64,000 nt of DNA from Petrosia ficiformis (Eukaryota; Porifera; Demospongiae; Haplosclerida; Petrosiidae), in the NCBI GenBank assembly GCA_947044365.1, contig OX345636.1, positions 33,485,212 to 33,549,211 on the forward strand, read 5' to 3'. The position numbers were made by a program, and so were the translations under genes. Below are positions 1 through 11,490 of the stretch, one piece after another (the stretch's first letter is position 1; each line of letters opens with the position of its first letter). Below the pieces are notes generated by a model. The model was given only the letters and a program-made list of their open reading frames with translations. It was not told where the DNA came from and did no database searches.

Positions 1-364
1 CATATGCTTGGTATTATCAAAATACCTGCTGTTTAAATAATATCAACCTAATTTGAAGTTACATACCAGAAGAAAAGGGGTTTTAGGATTAGGTTCCAAA
101 CCAACTTTGTCCCATCTTCTTGTTCTTTGTTGTCAATGACAAAAAATATATCTTTAGATTAATTTTGTCAAACCAATGTTGTTTATGAGATATTGCACTG
201 AAGGGACATAGCTACATTAAAAATTACACTATGCTCATCATTGGTGATATCGTAACTTTGCCAATAAACACAGTATTGCATGCCCAAGCATAGAAGAACA
301 GTATTAAGTTACATTTCAAATTTATTTTGGGATGTTTCTGTAAATTAGGTAACATAAATTATGT

Positions 365-450
365 TCATTTACTACATGTAATACGTATACAAGTAATATA
401 CAAGTAATATACAAGTAATATACAAGTAATATACAAGTAATATACATTGA
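365..450. repeat. Short minisatellite, AATATACAAGT unit
   Basis: About five or six tandem copies of AATATACAAGT. The same repeat, inverted and expanded to several hundred bases, sits at the equivalent place in the other duplication arm (53862-54335), so it has changed length since the duplication. Confidence 0.85.
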
Positions 451-1689
451 TGACCTCCCATAGAACCGAATCTCTTTGTCTTAGAGACATAGTGAGTGAC
501 TTCATAGGTGGATTCACCTCACATATTATGGATAAAACATTCTTTCTGAATAAATAATTATTAATGATATCCAAACATTGCGAGTACCTCCAGTGTGCAA
601 TCTATTAACCTGACCAGTGACCAATAACATTTCAAGTCTACACTACTGCAATATAGTACAACAATAGGTATTCTATATACAGAGAAGAGGTGACCAAACA
701 TGCCAGCTTGTAAAGACTACATATATACTATATCTCACATCTGAGGATATATATAGTTTATGAAAATCAAGTTAAATTGGGGTTTTACCCACTGTCAATA
801 ATCAAATTCCAACCTGTTTAACTTAAATTGTGCAGTGATTCATAAACAAAATGAGTGTCCATCCAAATAGTGCTTCAAAGTCAATACGTCTTCATTATTG
901 TTCTAGGAACAAAATACTTATTGTCAGAAACATGCCTTACAAGTAAAGAAAATTGCTTGTTAATAAAATGATTTTAGCCCTCATTTGGTTACACAAGTTT
1001 CATTAAAAATAAAAATCATTGCAGCTTACTTGTCTTGCTAGGCAATTAATGTTTAAAAGTAGTAATTTATTTCTCATGATATTGATGTATATTGACTAGT
1101 ATATAAAGTACATGCCATAATAAAGAATGGTAACAAAAACAGTACAATGTACATGAACGTTTAACATTATTATAGTATGAAATCCCATAGCAATGATGTG
1201 CAAGGCATGTCCTGACTCAAATACCTGTTATTTGCTATTATAAGTACAAATTAATGTAGCTATATCTGTTGTTTTTGCAGATGTTAGAATGGAATACTAA
1301 TAATATACCACAGGTTGTACACACATACTATGCTACATTGTATTAATATGCTTGTTACACATGCCTTCTTATGACATGTAGCTACTTCATAGTAGTCAAT
1401 ATAGATCAAGATTATGTGAATTGTAAATATTTCCTAGCAGGAAAAATAAATCTGCATTGAGGAAAATATAGTAGACAAACCGTTTAATCCTTACACAGCT
1501 ATGTGAAAACAAATCATGTCAAGACAGTTTGCTTGTGATTAAACATAGACTTAAAGGTTGTGCTTAAGCCTTTGATATAATGGGGTTTGCTCCATTGGTG
1601 GGTGATCCAACCCAATTTATGTAACTATTATTAGTAACAGGATATGTATATCTTATTGTTGTTATACATGTATGAAAATAGACATGACC

Positions 1690-1905
1690 AAATTTATTGC
1701 AAGGATGCAAATTATTTGGTCATACAGGTTTGTTGTTATTACTGCATGAAAAGATTCTTGTACTATAATTAATTATCATGTACAATATCTCATATTAGAT
1801 GCACAAAGAAGGTTTGAAAACATAAAATAAATTGTTATTCTGCTTCTTTGTATATCTAATAGACAGTATAAGGATAATTGAAACTACAAATATCGAATTA
1901 TAACT
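1690..1905. repeat. Dispersed repeat of about 210 bp, copy 1
   Basis: A block beginning GCAAGGATGCAAATTAT and ending near AGACAGTATAAGGATAATTG. Other copies lie at about 7195-7410, 9190-9405 and 13665-13795 (+), and at 46440-46690 and 51150-51415 (reverse). No open frame is conserved between copies. It behaves like a short non-autonomous mobile element or old duplicated sequence. Confidence 0.75.
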
Positions 1906-2130
1906 ACTTCATGCAGTCATAACCACCTACATGACCAATTAAATTACAATTTGCACTATTCCTTGTAACTATACTAATATTGTTAATAATTATAATTATA
2001 AAAATGTATATTAATTAAATATTTGTATATATATTGTGTATTATAAAATATAATATACCGTATTATTATATTAATATTACATGTGCATTACAGTTCATAA
2101 TACACAGCATAGTTAATCTGTATTTGTATG

Positions 2131-2250
2131 GGGTGTGCTCTGACCACTAGTCTTTCCATATAAATACAGGGAGCTAAGTCACTCTCTTATATATTACTAG
2201 TTTGTTTCTGGACTTGTATACAGTGCTATGATATAAATCTTGAGTTGAAC
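2131..2250 (+). promoter_or_regulatory. Candidate core promoter and 5' leader of the receptor gene
   Basis: A TATAAATA box lies at 2159-2166, about 90 bases upstream of the start codon. The block from GTGCTCTGACCACTAGT to the TTGTATACAG motif is conserved in the inverted copy (reverse strand, about 50895-50990), where the box reads CATAAATA. The leader diverges immediately before the ATG: the other copy has about 40 extra bases after CTTGAG. The transcription start was not observed. Confidence 0.4.
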
Positions 2251-5200
2251 ATGATGTTACTACTAATTCTCAATCAAAAGGTTTTGTATCTCATATTGTT
2301 CATCACTTTACTGTATGGATTAACATCAGCTAATCAAAATATCACTATATATGTTAAAGAAGATGGGATCGACCAATCAGAATGTATGGAAGGAAATGAA
2401 TCTATTCCATGTCATACATTGTCCTATATCTTGAATCAGATCAATAATAGAGGTAATGATACATTTAATGGAACAAACATTTCAGAATATGTGTATATAA
2501 CATACTCTCAAGAAATAACTAATTTGTCACACATAGAGTTACTAGTTAACTTGTATCTTATCGGAGTTGATAATCCCATTCTTGACTTCGGTGGAAGTCG
2601 TTATGACTTTTATCTTCAACTTCAAGGTGGAGGTTGTTTTTACGCTGAAAATATTACCTTTTACAAGATTTATGTATCATTTGACAACCTTGTAACAGTG
2701 AGTTTTAATAAGTGCATATTCATGGGTGGAGATAGCAACATTGAAACTTTGTATATAACGGACATTTACAATCTTACTATAAGCAACTGTTTATTTTGTA
2801 ACAATGATGCTCAAACAGACCTTATAAATATTTATAATGTATCGAATGTGGAAATATCTGGATGTGAATTCTATCAAAACAAAGGTGAAGCATATCTTAT
2901 ATTGACCTATTTGAGTTATTTTTTTGACATGGATAATTGCAGTATTTATGACAATGATATAAAAAAAACAATATTTCGTTTGGAAAGTACCAATTCTGAA
3001 TCGATGTTTACTATCACTAATTGTCTGTTCTCTAATAACACATCTGGTGGGAACATGTTGGAAATTTGGAGCAATAGATTATACATGTCAAATATAAATC
3101 TTATAAATAACAAAATGAAAAGGATAGAATATAGTATCATACGAATAACAACATTAACATCAACGCTTCTCTCTTACAGACAGTATAATATTATGAACAT
3201 AAGTAATATTTGTTTTATTAACAACACTGGAACAGGACTTAAGCTGAAAGAGGTAACAGTGTATTTCAACAATATAACATTTTATAACAACACTGGAGTT
3301 TATGGAGGAGGAATGTCATTGTATCATACGCGTATCTATTTCACTGAACCTCTAATATTTGAAAGAAATACAGGTCTTTTTGGTGGAGCCATTTATATTG
3401 CAACAGCTGAGATAATTCTCCCTAAATCTCATTGTACTAAATTTGAACAAATAATATTTTCCCGTAATTCTGCAGGTAGATTTGGAGCTGATGTTTTTAT
3501 TGAGGATGGATGTTCAGTTAATAAAATAATTCATTATACTTTTCCATGTATTAATGACACTACATATAATTATGTAGGGGGAGATCATATCATTTCTGGT
3601 CCATACAATATTACCATTAATCCGCAAAGTAATTCCACAATTACTCTGTTCCCTGGACAGAAATTGACATATTCAGCTAAAGTTACTGATAATTTTGGTA
3701 ACTCGACATCTTGTTTAGTAAATATTATCTTAGTATGTGGAAATAATTTTTGTGAAAATGTGCAATTAACTGGTGAATCACAATCATTGCTTTCATCTAG
3801 TAATCACAAAACTAATCTATATTTCACAACTAATGTTGAACATAATGATTATTTAACAAAACTTCGGTATTTATGCTTTGATACAAGTGCTGAAGGGTAT
3901 GCAAATGTGAATCTAACAACTTGTCCTTTGGGATATGTTTTTCAAACACCTCAAAAATCTCAACCAATTCAAGGGACATGTGAATGTGCTAGTGATGATG
4001 TGCAGTGTGATTTCGTGACAGGTGTAGCATGTATTAGACATGGCTACTGGTTAGGTAAAATTAATGCAGATGATATACTGGAGGACACTCGCATTGACAC
4101 AGCTCCATGTCAGTATCCATATTGTAAGACTGACTTACCACCTTGTCCTATCAGTAAATTATCACAGACTTACACCAAACTTCCTATTACTCAAGATGAA
4201 CAATGTAATGGATTATATGGTGGATTATTGTGTAGAAGTTGTAGAGAAGATGCTGTGTTTACTTTTGAAGCTGTTAATTGTATTCCATCCTCAAATTGCG
4301 AGCCATGGCAACCTTACGTTACTTTAGTACTTGTAGTTTTATTTCAACTTGCTCTGGGATTTGGTATTGTGATACTATTAAAAGCAAGCTTTAAGACAGG
4401 TATTGGACATTTGTATGGACCTCTATTCTTCATTGCTGTACTCAGACGTGTACCTTTTGGATACTACAAACAATATGTTCAGCTAGAATTCACTGTTTCA
4501 ATATTTCAATCCGTTCTAATGCTTAATTTAGAGGTTTTTGGTAAAATTCCATGGTGTTTCTTCTCCAATATTAATCCACTACTGAACTACTCTCTCCATT
4601 TTCTTGGTCCATTTATTATTGCAGTTGTACTATTATCAACAGTATTACTAGCTCGATATTATCCAAGACAATTCTTGTCTCTACAGAGTTCACCAGTTCA
4701 AGCTATCTGTCTCCTCATTCTTCTTTCCTTTTGGTCTGTTTCTGATACTTGTATTCAACTATTGAAACCAACTACTACACTGAGTGGAGGATGGAGAGTT
4801 GCTCTTCAACCAAATATACAATACCTCAAGGATCCATATCATATTATCACCTGGATAATTTCAACAGTTCTTCTCACATTTCTACTTGTCCCTTTCATTT
4901 TATTGTTGTTTTTGTCATCACTTTTAAGACGTAAGTTCAACCTCACTGGTATTCAACCATTACTTGATGCATTCCAGTCGTGTTATAATGACAAATTTCG
5001 CTGGTATTCGGGAGTATATCTACTATCCTGGATAATCTTAAATATCAACTTGCCTTACTATGTGATGGAGATCATTCTTATTGCTGTTGGTACATTACAT
5101 TTCATGATACAACCTCACAAGTATCGATGGCTGAATATTGTAGATACACTCTTACTAGTTGATTTAATCATGCTTGCTTCCTTGACATCGATCGATTCAC

Positions 5201-5487
5201 CAATTAGTATACATAAAGAGACAGTTCTTATTAGTTACATATTGGTAGTGCTACCTCTGACGTATATTACATTAGGTGGAGTGTGGATCATTAGTGTGAT
5301 TATTAGAAAATGGTGCAAATGTATAGTGTTTACTGGTAAAGAAGAAGAAATGGTAAATTTATTAGTAGATGAGAAAGAACAAGAGGTAGTGGACAGTGGA
5401 GATAGAGACATTTGTATTGGAGTAAGTTCAACAGTTGTGGAGCGTCCCATTTGTAGGAGAGAATCCCTGCTATTTGATGATAATTAA
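2251..5487 (+). CDS. Beta-helix ectodomain, multi-pass membrane protein (copy A)
   Basis: A single-exon frame of about 1078 codons. I start it at the ATG pair at 2251, because the upstream in-frame codon at 2245 is TTG. Residues 1 to about 26 are a signal peptide (LYGLTSA then NQ). Residues about 27-480 are Asn- and Ser-rich, with repeated short strands and FERNTGLFGGAIYI-like motifs that resemble right-handed parallel beta-helix repeats. A Cys-rich stalk follows (GTCECASDD, LLCRSC, SNCEPW). From about residue 689 there are roughly nine hydrophobic segments (near 689, 721, 747, 784, 817, 864, 917, 967 and 997), then a charged tail ending FDDN. Many NxS/T sites suggest heavy glycosylation. It is probably a plasma-membrane surface protein; ligand and signalling role are unknown. 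The minus-strand copy at 47604-50831 is about 96% identical by eye. I know no named family for it. Confidence 0.85.
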   Translation: MMLLLILNQKVLYLILFITLLYGLTSANQNITIYVKEDGIDQSECMEGNESIPCHTLSYILNQINNRGNDTFNGTNISEYVYITYSQEITNLSHIELLVNLYLIGVDNPILDFGGSRYDFYLQLQGGGCFYAENITFYKIYVSFDNLVTVSFNKCIFMGGDSNIETLYITDIYNLTISNCLFCNNDAQTDLINIYNVSNVEISGCEFYQNKGEAYLILTYLSYFFDMDNCSIYDNDIKKTIFRLESTNSESMFTITNCLFSNNTSGGNMLEIWSNRLYMSNINLINNKMKRIEYSIIRITTLTSTLLSYRQYNIMNISNICFINNTGTGLKLKEVTVYFNNITFYNNTGVYGGGMSLYHTRIYFTEPLIFERNTGLFGGAIYIATAEIILPKSHCTKFEQIIFSRNSAGRFGADVFIEDGCSVNKIIHYTFPCINDTTYNYVGGDHIISGPYNITINPQSNSTITLFPGQKLTYSAKVTDNFGNSTSCLVNIILVCGNNFCENVQLTGESQSLLSSSNHKTNLYFTTNVEHNDYLTKLRYLCFDTSAEGYANVNLTTCPLGYVFQTPQKSQPIQGTCECASDDVQCDFVTGVACIRHGYWLGKINADDILEDTRIDTAPCQYPYCKTDLPPCPISKLSQTYTKLPITQDEQCNGLYGGLLCRSCREDAVFTFEAVNCIPSSNCEPWQPYVTLVLVVLFQLALGFGIVILLKASFKTGIGHLYGPLFFIAVLRRVPFGYYKQYVQLEFTVSIFQSVLMLNLEVFGKIPWCFFSNINPLLNYSLHFLGPFIIAVVLLSTVLLARYYPRQFLSLQSSPVQAICLLILLSFWSVSDTCIQLLKPTTTLSGGWRVALQPNIQYLKDPYHIITWIISTVLLTFLLVPFILLLFLSSLLRRKFNLTGIQPLLDAFQSCYNDKFRWYSGVYLLSWIILNINLPYYVMEIILIAVGTLHFMIQPHKYRWLNIVDTLLLVDLIMLASLTSIDSPISIHKETVLISYILVVLPLTYITLGGVWIISVIIRKWCKCIVFTGKEEEMVNLLVDEKEQEVVDSGDRDICIGVSSTVVERPICRRESLLFDDN

Positions 5488-5636
5488 AGAACAAAGCTGT
5501 TTTTTTCCCGTAAAGTAATGTCTGTTTTTACTAGTGATTGTGTTAAGTGATGTTTTAGTTTGTCATGTAATAATTATGTAGTTCATTTATATATATTTAG
5601 TAATTCTTTTAAATAAATATTTTCTCCATTAATTGA
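5488..5636 (+). other. 3' flank of copy A with candidate poly(A) signal
   Basis: An AAATAAATA motif at about 5611-5619 lies 125 bases after the stop codon and could be the cleavage signal. The sequence then runs into a partial tandem copy of the gene end. Confidence 0.4.
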
Positions 5637-6085
5637 CTGGTACTCGGGAGTATATCTACTATCCTGGATAATTTTAAATATCAACATGTCTTACTATGTG
5701 ATGGAGATTATTCGTATTGCTGTCAGTACATTACATTTCATGATACAACCTCACAAGTATTGATGGCTGAATATTGTTGATACACTCTTACTAATCATGC
5801 TTGCTTCCTTGACATCAGTCGATTCACCAATTAGTATACATAAAGAGACAGTTCTTATTAGTTACATATTGGTAACGTATATTACATTAGGTGGAGTGTG
5901 GATCATTAGTGTGATTATTAGAAAATGGTGCAAATGGTAAAGAAGAAGAAATGGTAAATTTATTAGAAGACGAGAAAGAAGAGGAGGTAGTGGACAGAGA
6001 TAGAGACATTCGTATTGGAACAAGTTCAACAGTTGTGGAGCGTCCTATTTGTAGGAAAGAATCCCTGATATTTGATGATAATTAA
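5637..6085 (+). pseudogene. Partial tandem copy of the receptor gene 3' end
   Basis: This repeats the last roughly 160 codons of the gene just upstream, beginning at the codons for WYSGVYLLSW and ending with the same FDDN stop. It is broken by a TGA at about 5761 (after QPHKY) and by deletions that remove parts of the last two membrane segments and the CIVFTG stretch. It lacks a start and any ectodomain. Its 3' flank, not that of the intact copy, matches the flank of the minus-strand gene. Its tail (LLED, SLIFDDN) is also closer to the minus-strand gene than to its immediate neighbour. Confidence 0.85.
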
Positions 6086-7100
6086 AGAACAACACAGTTT
6101 TTTTTTCTTAAATTAATATGTTTTTACTAGTGATTGTGTTAATTATACATTAGTGCTTAGTGATTTTTTAGTTTGTCATGCAACACATAGTTCATTTATA
6201 TTTAGCAAAATATGTTCATGTACTTTAGTGTACATAACACCACTTGTATATTACATGTAGTAAATGCAGTAATTCTGAATATTTTCATGTTGTTGTATTG
6301 ATCAGCTAACTGTATAATATATGTTATCATATTTACATAAATATCAAAATAAAATTGAAAACCGACTTTATTATTACAAATATATTTGTTATCATGTTAT
6401 TAAGAATTCTATTGTTGCAGTGCATGCATACATGTATAACAACAATAAGATGTACATATCCTGTTACTCCTGTAAATAAGAGTTACATAAATTGAGCTGG
6501 AACCTCGGAGCAAACCCTTTATCAAAGGTATATATATATACACAAGCTTTAGTGCTGTGTTTAATCACAAGCACTAACTGTTGTTATTGTGAGCAGTGGC
6601 GGATCTAGGGGGGTTTCTTTGGTTTCTGTGGAAACCCCCTTTCAATTTTCCAAGTCGTGAATATTATTATAAAGGTCATGTACTTTTCGCAGGGTTGTGC
6701 TACACACTTATCGGAAGTCTCCCTCTCTTTCTATTACATACTTTTGTTGTAAGTGTTTAAGCACAAGCTCCAACACTATTCAAGCGAGACATTATTGTAC
6801 TATGCAAATACTAGAGTGACATTTTTTTGGACAGAAGACTGGAAGCACCAGTAATAACAACTGTTCATTTGCTACAGCTCACGTTAATAATTATTACTCT
6901 AAAGTGCCTTAAGGTTAAAGTTGTCTTAAAGCACAGGGGTAAACTTTAGAGTTTATTACTAAACATTAAGCACAAGATGCATGCTTAAAGCTCTATCCAG
7001 GAAATTTAAAATAGTGCTTCTGCTAGCTGGCTTACCGGTGAAGTCTTGCTTGGAATTATAATGATTTAATTTGTTAGTTAATAAGAGATGCAGTGCAGTA
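6086..7100. other. Non-coding flank inside the left arm
   Basis: AT-rich sequence with no supported gene. At about 6595-6655 a CAGTGGCGGATCTAGG-like motif followed by a small GGTTTC/GAAACC hairpin resembles the end of an hAT-type non-autonomous element. The stretch is otherwise conserved, inverted, near 46800-47590. Confidence 0.35.
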
Positions 7101-8040
7101 TAGTAAAACAAGTCATTAGTCCAATGGATTTATGATTCCTGATAAACACCCAATCTAAAGCTAACTATATATATGTTATTACAACAGAATATGTATAAAT
7201 TTACTCCTGTATGGTTAGTACAGTTGCAAGGATGCAAATTATAATTTAATTGGTCATACAGGTTGTTGTTATCACTGCATAATAAATAAAAGATACTTGT
7301 ACTATAATTAATTGTCATGTCCAATATCTCATATTAGATGCACAAAGAAGGTTTAGAAACATAAAATAAAATGTTATTCTGCTTTTTTGTTAGACAGTAT
7401 AAGGATAATTGAAATTGGATTGTAATTACATGTATGTTATCATACAACATACATGACCTGTTAAATTACAATTTCCAGTATTCCTTGCCAACCAACAAAT
7501 TAGTTTTTGTAACAATTTTATTTTTGCAGTGTGGTTGCTGTATTTATCAAGGACTATTTGACTGTTGCATAGTAGAACATATCAGTGGGAGGAAGGGGCT
7601 GTCTACATAAAGTATTCTCGGATGTGTCTATAGAATACCTGTTATTATTCTATTATTAATAATAAAAGGCATTTCCAATAAAAATGGAAGTGAATATACA
7701 GTCATTAAAACCCCAAAAGTATGCAAATGAGGTCGGGATGGTACTAGCACATGAAATTAACATAGAATTCAAACCACTTCCATATAACCCCCTATATAAG
7801 TACCTACTAACGTATTTATTGGTTAGTACAGTCACAACAAATAATGATAAATTGTGATTTAATTGGTTATGTAGATTGTTATGACTGCATGATGACCATA
7901 CATGTAATTATAATCCAATAATTGGAATCCAATAATTGGAATTTCAATTTTAGACTTAGACTATGACGATTACTTGTCACACTCACTCATAAATGTAATG
8001 CATGGTTTACAAAGTATTTTGAAAACATTTACTGCTGTAC
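7100..8040. repeat. Block duplicated at 13620-14400
   Basis: The sequence from the GTTATTACAACAGAATATG region through the TATTAATAATAAAAGGCATT block to GTACTAGCACATGAAATTAAC is repeated in direct orientation at about 13620-14400. It also appears in reverse at about 45830-46190 in the other arm. No coding potential is shared. It includes one copy of the dispersed 210-bp repeat. Confidence 0.75.
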
Positions 8041-8115
8041 TGCCATTGTTGACCGCATTGAAAATGTTAGCAGAACTGCACTTAGGGAGGAGGGGGTGGG
8101 GCAAGGGGAGCATTT

Positions 8116-9670
8116 GACACCTTTGCTCACCAGCCCCTTTTGCAATTTTTGATCATAAATTATTAATTTTCAACTTTCAAATTGAACAATCAAACGTATA
8201 GGTATAGCAAATTGAGTTAGTTCAATTCCATCTCAGTTCTCAATTAGGCTAATGTCTAGATCTTCTAAACAGTAAGTCTTTTGATAACACAAAGTGTGCA
8301 AAGATTTGATGAGGTTGGTTGCAAGCTCCCAGCCTCAGAAACTGTTTTGTTGAAATGCTTAATACTAAAGTATAGTTTACCATAATTCAGAACTAAAATT
8401 CAAATAGAATAATTATAGTACATTCTATAGTGTGTTTAGTGTTTGTTTTGGCATATTAGTTTTAGTATCATTTTTAATTATAACACAACAACAATAACTA
8501 GTTTCTCTAGAAGTCATTCAAACAGTTCACAATTTATAATTATGTGTATGATAATGACAATGCTTACATATAACACTTCTTGAAAATAATATGAGGAGAT
8601 CAAACAATAACTTTGTATATATACCATTTAGTATTAATCACAATTAAAATGTTTGCAACATAAACCAATTATGTATCCAGGAAGAACAGTATTACTTCCC
8701 TTTGATAGTTGTTATAGGCTTGTATGGTTACTATTAGCAGGAATTGTTTTACTAGCTATACTGGAGTACATTTATACATATTATGTCAGTTCATGTCAGG
8801 AATTGTTAATACACTGCATGGATTAATGACTTGTTTTACTATACTGGACTGTATCTCTTATTAATTAACAAATTAAATAATATAATTATTATATAATCAG
8901 TAAATTGTGAGTTGTAGCAAATGAACAGTTGCTATTACTAGTGCTGCCAATCTTCTTTTCTGAATTAACAGACAAGAATTTTGTGTTTAATTACTGTGCA
9001 AATTATAATAATGTCTCACTTGAATATTGCTTGAGCTGGTGATTAAACACAGCATTAAAGCTTGTGTTTAACCTTTGACAAAGGGGTTTGCTCAATTTAT
9101 GTAACTATTATTTATGAAAGTAACAGGATTATGTGTATCTTAGTGTTGTTATACCAGCACTGCAGAAATTGTCATAACTAAATTTATTGGCTATTGTACA
9201 GTTACAAGGATGCAAATTATAATTTAATTGGTCATACAGGTTGTTGTTATGACTGCATGATAAATAAAACATACTTGTACTATAATTAATTATCATGTAC
9301 AATATCTCATATTAGATGCACAAAGAAGGTTTGGAAACATAAAATAAATTGTTATTCTGCTTCTTTGTATATCTAATAGACAGTATAAGGATAATTGAAA
9401 TTATTGGATTATAATTACATTTATGTCATCATGCAATCATAACAAGCTGCATGACCAATTAAAGTACAATTTGCATTGTAACTGTACTAATATTGTTAAT
9501 AATTATAGACAAAAATGTATAATAATTACATATTTTTATGTGTATATATTGTGTATTATGAACTTTAATAATATACCTATAGAAGTATTATTATCAGAGA
9601 GTACAGTAGTACTATCTATGTATGGATGGCACAGAAAAAAAATGGCCGCCCATACATTTCAATTGCAAGT
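8116..9670. other. Non-coding AT-rich stretch
   Basis: No supported gene. A copy of the dispersed 210-bp repeat lies at about 9190-9405. A second stretch related to the 6850-7100 and 46860-47200 flanks lies at about 8690-9080. Confidence 0.5.
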
Positions 9671-9676
9671 GATGAG

Positions 9677-9725
9677 TAGTCTCGCGAGCCAGCCCCTTCG
9701 CTTGAGGAGGAAAGGTCTGGTGAAC
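9677..9725 (+). mobile_element. Orphan transposon end (TAGTCTCGCG type)
   Basis: It begins TAGTCTCGCGAGCCAGCCCC, matching the inverted ends at 17594-17620 and the element at 17685-18276. No partner was found nearby, and the flanking bases do not form a target duplication with 17620, so it is probably a solo end. Confidence 0.45.
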
Positions 9726-10375
9726 TGCAACTTGTAATTTTTGGGTTGTAATTATTGAATTATGTCACGTTGTACTACGTTAATAAATTGAAATATGGCT
9801 AGCGATTGCCAAGGCGTTCTTGTGGAAAAAAAAGACAGTAGTGATTGTACAGAGTAAGTCAGTTGCAAGTATTCTGAATGTATACTTACTGAGAAGTTAG
9901 TCAGTTTACATTTCAGTATCTCTGCATGCGCTAAAACATACAATAATTACTGACTTCATGTTTCTTATCTCTATAAACTTCAGCAGAAATGATACATCCA
10001 GCATAAAACCTTCTCTGAGTTTTGTAACTGAACCTTTAGTTACCAACACAAGAGAACTATAACAATATTGAATTGTAAAAGACAGCTGTCAGAACGCCGG
10101 CAAAGTTTACTTTTTGGCCATAGAAACAATTTTATGAACACTGACGACTACTAGCTACGAACACTTCTCTATCACCATTATATCGCACAATTCCATTTTA
10201 TACCTACGTACAGCTTTAAGCAAACAGTTTTTTTTAGCAAAGAGCATTTCTACTCTCTTGGACGCCTCCTTATGCTCCATGAATATGATTAACGAGTTTT
10301 CCTGTAATCTGATTGGGCTGCAAGATGCGAGTTACAAGTAACTTGTAGGCAGTTCACATTTTCGAAATCCATATA

Positions 10376-10450
10376 TATGTGTGTCTGTGTGTGTTTGTGT
10401 TAGTGTGTGTGTTTATGTATATACATGTGTATGTGTGTCTGTGTGTGTTA
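10376..10450. repeat. GT-rich microsatellite
   Basis: Imperfect TGTG/TGTT runs with interspersed TA steps; simple sequence only. Confidence 0.8.
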
Positions 10451-10609
10451 AAAAGTCTGTTCGTATTCAAAAATTAGTATGTGGTGACTTTATAATACAA
10501 TATGTAGTTTAATGTTATAAGTCAGGAGCCCATAAAACGAGAGAGTAGGAGCGGCAAACACCCACGTAAATAATGAAATTGGCCACTGGCTGCATATCTT
10601 AATAAACGA

Positions 10610-11290
10610 GCGCCGTCGGGACGGGACCCTCGCCTATGTGGCAAGGTAATACAAACTATAATTTCGAAATATAATATGCCAAAAGATTATAATTATCATT
10701 GTTCGTTTGTATGGTCATATAATAATGAGAATGTTTACTTCAGATTGTTTAGTTTGTGTATAAAACATATTAAGTTATAAAACCGTACTGGCATGTTAGT
10801 TTTTATAATAATATTATAGATATATATATATATAATATATATATTATATAAACTAACATGTCACTACTTATTACTTAGTATGATTATACTAGTCTCTTCC
10901 TTGTCTATACTATAAGTCTTACATTTTAGTCTCTGTATTATCTGAAAGAAGAAAGAAAGATCCTCAATTCGTCTTGTGAAATATTCCACAAAGACAGCAT
11001 AGACAGGTCCTCAAAACTGCTGACGTTCGAGTAACGTGCACAGCACATGACTTGAAATTGAAATAGGCGGAGTTTGAAAGTAATGGAGAATGCTTGGAGC
11101 CAATACTCGATGTTGTAGCAACCACTACCCAAATTTTGTTTGCTTTTATGTAGTGCTTTGCTAGCGATAGTCATGATACAGGAGTAGTTATGTTTTGATG
11201 TGTCCAGATGCCTCCACGAGTCTTCTCAAGTCTGGAAACAGTAATCGTGAGTTATAAACATTGTGATAACTTTATAACCGAAAGGTTTAA
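10610..11290. repeat. Dispersed repeat, inverted copy at 18785-19370
   Basis: The GGGACCCTCGCCTATGTGGC end, the TA-rich centre flanked by CTAACATG, and the block around GAGTCTTCTCAAGTCTGG all recur reverse-complemented at about 18785-19370 within the intron of the Roc/COR gene. The short open frame on the minus strand here is not kept intact in the other copy and is not called. Confidence 0.7.
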
Positions 11291-11490
11291 GAAGAATTCC
11301 TACGTTATTTTTTTTCCTTGTATAATTTGAAGTCTACCAGTACCTCTTTTGAAATGTCAATGTTTTTATTTTTCCAGAAAAATTGCTAACACACAGACAC
11401 ACAGACACACAGACACACAGACAAAACGATTACCGTACCCTTCCGCCTACGCTACGCGGCGAGGGTAATTAATGATGTAACTAAATATAG

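Larger units (their letters stand above)
1..8115. repeat. Left arm of a large inverted duplication
   Basis: This stretch reappears as its reverse complement at 45715-54708. The matches run in order: the TTGGTATTATCAAAATACC start (54690-54708), the short AATATACAAGT repeats (about 54300), the promoter, the receptor gene, its 3' flank, and the block ending at the G-rich motif near 8090-8115 (45715-45745). The match is still continuing at base 1, so the arm probably extends beyond the window. The arms differ by insertions: a tandem partial gene copy at 5637-6085 here, and several insertions in the other arm. Confidence 0.88.

Noticed and set aside
2946..5450. Open frames of 60-90 codons within the receptor gene on both strands
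   Set aside because: They are shadows of the long frame; the same shadows appear in the inverted copy and have no features of their own.
10938..11174. Minus-strand 78-codon frame
   Set aside because: It lies in a dispersed repeat, and the inverted copy at 18900-19020 does not preserve it.
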